Positions 58,400 through 64,000 of a DNA stretch of 64,000 bases are shown in pieces. The position numbers and the translations under genes were made by a program. Below the pieces are notes generated by a model. That model searched no databases, was not told where the DNA came from, and saw only the letters and a list, made by a program, of their open reading frames with translations. How positions within the stretch are numbered: position 1 is the first letter of the stretch; each line of letters begins with the position of its first letter. The DNA comes from Liolophura sinensis (taxonomy: Eukaryota > Mollusca > Polyplacophora > Chitonida > Chitonidae), in assembly GCF_032854445.1 (NCBI RefSeq), contig NC_088299.1, positions 4,129,001-4,193,000 on the forward strand. Direction: 5' to 3'.

Positions 58400-61300
58400 T
58401 AGTCCAGAATTCTGTACATATATCCACAACTATATACAGAAATATATACAAAACTACATACACAAAATCAGTGACGGGCAATGAAACTGGACCAATGGGT
58501 AGATTTATTTGAGCGTCCCAATGTAAGGGAGGAAATGATTGGTTATCCAATCCACCATTCTAGTCCACAAAACTAAAATAACAAAGAATGCGATTGACTG
58601 ATGACGATACCATGAATATCCAATAGAACAAAACAAAGAAATGTGAAACTTGGAATTCTGTTTCCCTTACATGTGCCATAAACGTCTTTCTCTTGTGGAA
58701 ATATTAAGGACCAAAAGCATATTTTATCTTGAATTTGAGGAAATAGTGTTAGAGACAAAAAATTACTATGAAAATCAAAATTGCACTTTAAACCAACTTG
58801 GGCCTACAGACAATGTCTTTATTATTTAAGTCCCCCCACCATAGTTATCAAAACAAGAACTGTAAACTTTTTCTCAGAGTGAAAAAAAAAAAAGTACTAC
58901 ATGCACAGGGAGACACATGACATTAAAAGTGTCCAATCTTACCATAATACCACTATTACATTACAAAGATGTTTAACAATAAACTTCAATTTCTTTTAAC
59001 GACTTAAATTGGTTTGATAATACACTACATAGCACTTTACATCACTCCACACACCTTGATCAGCTCTTTTCCAAATTCTAGGGCTGGGTAAAAGCTACAT
59101 CCCATGTTTAAATAAATTACAGTGATTTTTTTTCTCTAAAACTGATCTATTCCGTATCAAAAAATAGTAACCTCCTCCAGAATAAAAACTCCTGGCCAAC
59201 TTTCACAGAATTTCACTAATCACCCTGTCTTTCTTACGACATGCAATGTACGTAAGATCTATCCATACAACTGATTCATGAATTTATCTGAAAGTTGGGC
59301 TTTGTCTGCCACCCTACATTCCCTTATACTTACAGCTAAAAAAGAACTGCAGGGCATTTAAATAACAAAACTCAAGAGAGTTCCCTATCACATTGCCCAG
59401 AGAATTCCACATTTTTGCACGATGAAACCTTGTGGCACTGCACTGCACTGCACAGCACGCAAGCACAAGATGAACAAATCATTTAACATAATGTTGCAGT
59501 TTACATGTAAGTCACCACTCTATTAAGACGTGACCGAAGATTTATATTTTACTTTAGCTCAGGCTTGCCTGACCGATTACTATGTACAATCTATTAACAC
59601 CCTCAGAGATAGTAAAACAAGGTCGACCCTTGGCGGATCAGCTTACAACAAACAGAGGCAATCGAAAACAAAACATTTCGCTTTAACAAGTCTGGAAACT
59701 AGCGTCTACAACTGCTAGATATTAATTCCATATATCACACGCGTGTTCCGCTGTAGACTTTGTTTTACATAAATGTTAAAATGATATTTCTCTAACATCA
59801 ATACATCATCTCTGTAGCATGATGCAGTCCCCCACCCCCCAAGTAGAGGAGTTCAGTGTGCCGTGCACGCCTCTCAAAAATAAACGAAGAAAAAACACAC
59901 TATTCTGAGATCAAGGGTGGTTCTTTTTACACAAATATCTAACGCATTCAACGACAACACACAAGTAGTGTGCCCAGTCTTCTACTAGCATCTTTTTTTT
60001 CCCAATGTCTATATATTTACACAAGTTCCTACGCAGTGTCCCCGTGAAACAATTGCAGTGAACACCATTATCCTTGGTAGAAAAAAAATATATGTGTCAT
60101 ACATGTATACAGTATATATATATATATATATGTATATTTATATATATACCTGGGTAGGGGGCACAACATAAAGAAAAAACTATGACATATTTATACTTCT
60201 TAAAACAATAATAGCTGCCTTAGCTCAGAGTTCAAGATAAAATTCGCACATTTCTACGAAGATTAAGCTGAATCAAAAGCTTTTAAAGTCCTTCCATCTA
60301 GTAGGACAGTCAGTTTTTGTTGTGCTGATCTCCTTAAGTGAAAGCCATTGTCTCTCACCTAACTTCTGGTTTTAACTATATTCAGCAGATACCTTATGTG
60401 AATTGATGAATGAATGTCCCTACAAGGGTTCGAACAATTCAGTATGAACATTTGTTCGTTCAGTTTGTTACATCAATTCTGTCTGAATACTTCCTCGTTC
60501 AGATGTTATCAATGCACACTTGATATATGCTAGCTGCATGAACAAGAAATATGACCCCACACTTGGAAAATGGATGCACGCACATATCCAGGGTAATCCA
60601 CCATCTTCCTGATATATATGGATATATATACTGATGAATATGTGTTACACTGTTACTGACAGAAAAACAGATTTTCTTCTTTTTTTTTTTTTCATCAAAT
60701 TTTTTTTTTTTTCGTTTTTGAAACAGACAGGTACAGAACTCACTGAAAACTGTCGTCTATTCCGAATAAACTCCACCTCACAATGTCTCAATCAACAAAG
60801 TGACAGAATGACACCAATGTGGTTTACACGACAAAACACAGCAGAAGAGAGGTCAAGGGCACACAGAGCACAATTCGACCTTGCACTTGTTGTTGTAAAA
60901 CATAACCACAGGACACCATGGATTTACATGGAGATTAGATTACACTGCAAGCATTCCATCCAAAAACCAGCGCACAGGAATCTGTAATGTCAGGAGCCCC
61001 TATGCTAGGCTACTCCACAAAACACCAGTTACTGGGAACGCACGATTACATGAACAACAACATACGGTGCCAAGGTCATTCTGGTACAAGGTACGAGAGG
61101 AGTAATCTCCCTTGTCCACAAACTGACACTAACAGGAAATAGGTGGCAGCACTGCTGAATTCAGTCTGTCACATGGTATACAACAGCAAAAGTTTCCATG
61201 TGAACATCCATGCATGTACAGTAGTGCAAATGTTTTTTGTTTTTTTTTTTCAGTTTTTTACAATCCAATCGTAAGAAATGTGATCGTAATCTATGACCCG

Positions 61301-61863
61301 GTGATAAGGAATTTAAATCTAGCCCCAATCCGTTGATCCTGTGGGAAGTAGGTAAAATCTGTTATCCAATGGTAAAACAAAATTGCCATCCATAAGCCAG
61401 TGGTAAGATGAAAGATAATCCATACTTCTCCGTGGTAGATTTAAATACAATTCATAATCCGGTGGAAAGTCTATAGATGTGTAATGGCAGAGATAAAAAA
61501 ACTACCAAAAGTCTGTAAATTGGGTGATCCATCAATCGGTAATAAATGTAAAGATAATTCAGGTGATGAAGTCGCGCGCAATGTATTGTAATCCAGTGGT
61601 ATACAAGGTCGCAATTCTGTCTCCAATGGTGTTGTCATTGATCATTAAAACCACAGGTAATATTTAGCCAACACTTCTGAATTGGCCCATACTGCTGTGG
61701 TCGTGCTGGAAAATAACGTGTCTCTGATCTCTTGGTAAACTTATAACTCCAGTTCGGACATTTTGTCACTGTCGATAATTAAGTCATCCTCCCGTCTCTC
61801 AACCTGAGGACAAAACTTGGTAGCCTGTTAGGACAACAGTGTTGCCATGACGACGAGATATGG
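58400..61863 (-). other. SPEN: Probable 3' UTR of SPEN
   Basis: About 3.4 kb of AT-rich sequence without coding similarity after the SPEN stop. It has a degenerate repeated motif at 61259-61640, a TA-rich tract near 60110-60150 and T-rich tracts near 60680-60715. A minus-strand AATAAA (TTTATT on plus, 58504-58509) is a candidate end; another lies near 58815. The extent is inferred. Confidence 0.45.
61259..61640 (-). repeat. Degenerate repeated motif in SPEN 3' UTR
   Basis: On plus, variants of TAATCCAGTGGTAA recur about every 40-60 bases (near 61263, 61327, 61364, 61398, 61453, 61535, 61592, 61623). In the transcript sense this reads TTACCACTGGATTA. Unit boundaries are unclear. Confidence 0.6.
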
Positions 61864-61992
61864 CTACACTGTTGCTACGACGATGACCATGTGGGCAAGA
61901 TCCTGCACCCTCTGCACCAGATCGTAACCAAGTTTCCGTAGCACTCCGTGGGAAAATTCACAAGGTGGAAAGATGTGCACAACATATGCAGG
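61864..61992 (-). CDS. SPEN: SPEN last coding exon: end of SPOC domain
   Basis: 42 residues plus TAG (61866-61864): PAYVVHIFPPCEFSHG to HMVIVVATV. SPOC proteins end at or near this strand, so the stop is where the family ends. Confidence 0.93.
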   Translation of the reverse strand, partial: PAYVVHIFPPCEFSHGVLRKLGYDLVQRVQDLAHMVIVVATV

Positions 61993-64000
61993 CTGAAAGA
62001 GAAGCGGAAAGAAATCAGTTAGAAATGATCAAAGCTCTAAACATTTTTTTAAATATAATAATCAATGGATGATCAGCTTGTAAGAAAGAAAATTCTACCA
62101 GCTACACTTCCTTAGTATCGTTTACAGACGGCTGACCACTTTTACCAAATGTGCTTCCTTATCGAAACAGACTCTGATTTCGCCATTTCTGATTTCACCA
62201 TCTTAAAGCTTATTTTTCGGCTTTAACGATTAAAATTTTTTTCACCTCATCAATGTTATTGTAAGACGAATATGTCCAAATTCCAACTTCCAGCACCAAA
62301 AACTAAGTATTGTAATGTTTTAAATTTGGACATAAAGGCCTTTGTGACATCAGCCCCATATCTTTAAACAGCTTGATCTCTTAGCATAATCATTAAAACC
62401 AATAAGCATTTTTTTTTTTTCTTTTTCAAGAAATTCAAAAGGATCAACATGAAACGTTCTGTGTACGGAAATTTTCATTGTGTTTTTTTTTCATAAATGT
62501 TCTTATATGGTTGTCATATCTTACCATCTGTGATCCAGGGGCAGCCACATTAACGATGCCAGCAGCCTGCTTCTGCTGTAGGTACTGTATGAATCCAGTG
62601 GTTAACTGCTGAGTCTGGGTGACAATGTCCATGTGATCTCGACCAGAAGGGATCGCCAGCAGCATACAGTACTCATCCTCCAGCTGCAACAACCAAAATC
62701 ACACGTAAAACACGAAATTTGTTTGTTGTTCGTTTTTCTTTTGTCTGACATAAAATTTTAGACCATCATGACGCCATCCTTAAAAAAACATATCCTGACT
62801 CTATAAGAAAAAGAAAGGGTGTCGTAAGGTAATTTTTTTTCTTTCTTTTTCGTTTTTGCTGGCTAATGGATAAAAAAAACAGATTGACATAGAGAAGAAG
62901 AAAATTCTTTCAAAATCTCCAGAGAAACTTTGGTGTAAGGGCCCTATTTTGTGAGGATTTGTTAGGTTATGCCCAATGAAGATATTTTTAATGATGGTCT
63001 GATTTATAGTTATACTTAATTAGCTGATAATATCCACGTCTCCTATTATTTTTCTTAAATTTATCTCTTTGAAAAAAATTGAATGGGCATTCTTCTGGGG
63101 AAGAAAAGGCCTAAGCCTATGTTACAAACCTGCATGCGTTTGGCGACTCCATCCAACTGCACTGGCTCTAGGCGCATCCGCTGCGCAATGCGCAAAGTGT
63201 TGGAGCCACCTGGTTGTGGCAGAGACAGTTTGGCCAGGCTCGGGTTTCCCGTCAAAAAGTGCATCTGCACAATGCAGCTGTCATTCTTCAGAGCCAGTAA
63301 CCCTTGCCATGTCACAGGGTATTTCTGTGACGAAAAGGTGAAATAACAATCCTTCTTTATTGATTTCATAATGCATACATGTATTGTATTTAAACATGCA
63401 AGACACCACAGAAGCCCTATCTGTAGTGCTGCCTTACTGAAAAATATGTTAGACATAAGACGTCAATACCAAAGCAAAAATGAACAGAATGATGACATCT
63501 TAATTTCATTATTTCTTGTTTACTTAGCAATCCAATCCTTAATAAGAAAGCAACAGAGCCTAAAATAGCAGCTGTGTACAAGGCTCCTTCTATATGTTAA
63601 ATTCTCCACATCCCATCTTTACTATGGACCACAAGAACTTTGCACAAGATATTTTGCAGAATTCTTCACTGCATCAATTTTACTGTCAAAGAGTAATGAA
63701 ACTGCAAGCCATACCTGCATGAGTTCTGCCAGATCCCTATGTCCAGGTCCTTCGGGTAATGGGCGTCCAATCACAATGTGAGGTGAGCGTACACCGTCCG
63801 ACGGTGACTGAGACAGACGGCCTTGATTAGCCAGCACTGCCGCGTGTGAAGGTGCCGGTTGACCCTGCTGTGAGGGTGGCCTCACCGGTTGAGACGGAGG
63901 CCGGTTCTCTGCTAGTTGTCGTTGTTGTTCCAACTGAATAGCAGCCTGCTGAGCCAGGTAATGCGGATGATGCTGGTAGTGCACCATCATGCCGTCCTGC
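61864..64000 (-). CDS. SPEN: SPEN/SHARP (split ends) C-terminal part with SPOC domain; 5' part outside window
   Basis: Four coding exons: 64000-63715 (partial), 63324-63130, 62683-62525, 61992-61864, phase 0 between the visible introns, together 255 residues to a TAG stop. The first holds a His/Gln/Pro-rich linker (HYQHHPHYLAQQ, PSQQGQPAPS) ending DLAELMQ. The next three form a whole SPOC domain: YPVTWQGLLALKND, LRIAQRMRLE, the YCMLLAIPSGRD segment, KQAAGIVNV, and the end HIFPPCEFSHGVLRKLG to VIVVATV. Known: SPOC binds corepressors (SMRT/NCoR) and phosphorylated RNA polymerase II tails, and SPEN represses Notch targets through RBPJ. The large SPEN-type protein, rather than RBM15, is favoured by the LALKND and IFPPCEFS segments. 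RNA-binding repeats would lie to the right. Confidence 0.93.
62525..62683 (-). CDS. SPEN: SPEN exon: SPOC domain, middle
   Basis: 53 codons, LEDEYCMLLAIPSGRD to NVAAPGSQM, with the conserved FIQYLQQKQAAGIVNV helix-strand. Phase 0 on both sides; donor ATG|GTAAGA. Confidence 0.93.
63130..63324 (-). CDS. SPEN: SPEN exon: SPOC domain, first part
   Basis: 65 codons, KYPVTWQGLLALKND to LDGVAKRMQ, containing the LRIAQRMRLE helix that lines the SPOC basic patch. Acceptor cacag|AAA, donor CAG|GTTTGT (non-canonical at +3), phase 0. Confidence 0.93.
63715..64000 (-). CDS. SPEN: SPEN exon (partial, linker before SPOC)
   Basis: Open from the window edge: QDGMMVHYQHHPHYLAQQ, then Gln/Pro/Ser-rich sequence, SPHIVIGRPLPEG and HRDLAELMQ, ending CAG|GTATGG. 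The frame enters from outside, so the internal Met residues are not start sites. Low complexity is typical of SPEN upstream of SPOC. Confidence 0.88.

Noticed and set aside
60634-60987. 117-codon plus-strand ORF
   Set aside because: Antisense to the probable SPEN 3' UTR and built partly on poly-T tracts (Phe runs). No family match.
61864-64000. First thought: MED25 or PTOV1 (Gln/Pro-rich plus activator-interaction domain)
   Set aside because: The domain motifs YPVTWQGLLALKND, LRIAQRMRLE and HIFPPCEF are those of the SPEN SPOC domain, which MED25 does not have.

Overview
This is animal nuclear DNA: intron-rich protein genes on both strands, (AAAT)n-tailed tRNA-derived SINEs, minisatellites and a decayed Tc1/mariner element. 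The SINE sequences and the protein sequences suggest a lophotrochozoan, most likely a mollusc, but I cannot fix the species. There is no operon, prokaryotic gene, CRISPR array or convincing tRNA/rRNA gene.

Three genes could be reconstructed exon by exon, with all splice phases agreeing. (1) Minus strand, 24266 to 516: a complete M1-family zinc aminopeptidase (aminopeptidase N-like, type II membrane protein), 21 coding exons, 992 residues, with one intron that appears to use a GC-AG splice pair. (2) Plus strand, 31510 to 55076: complete EXOSC10/Rrp6, the nuclear exosome 3'-5' exonuclease, 23 coding exons, 842 residues, catalytic DEDD-Y residues intact. (3) Minus strand, 64000 to 61864: the last four coding exons (255 residues) of SPEN/SHARP (split ends), including the whole SPOC domain; the rest lies beyond the right edge. 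EXOSC10 and SPEN converge on a shared 3' region (55077-61863); the aminopeptidase and EXOSC10 are divergent, separated by about 7.2 kb (24267-31509).

Non-coding sequence is dominated by repeats: at least twenty copies or fragments of one SINE family (SINE-A, tail AAAT), several copies of a second (SINE-B, tail CACT) that shares a related 3' module, degenerate tRNA-headed SINEs, a Tc1-like element with 25-bp terminal inverted repeats (28776-30324), a 223-bp near-palindromic MITE-like element (28066-28288), and minisatellites at 7.5-8.8, 47.4, 49.2-50.6 and 61.3 kb. Some SINEs have perfect 10-14 bp target-site duplications and sit very close to EXOSC10 splice sites.

The three genes do not form a pathway: one is a cell-surface peptidase, one a nuclear RNA-decay nuclease, one a transcriptional corepressor. 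I found no undescribed multi-gene system. The most unusual signals concern splicing: a 73-bp tandem duplication that makes three decoy copies of the EXOSC10 exon 12 acceptor, the GC-AG intron, and SINEs next to splice sites.
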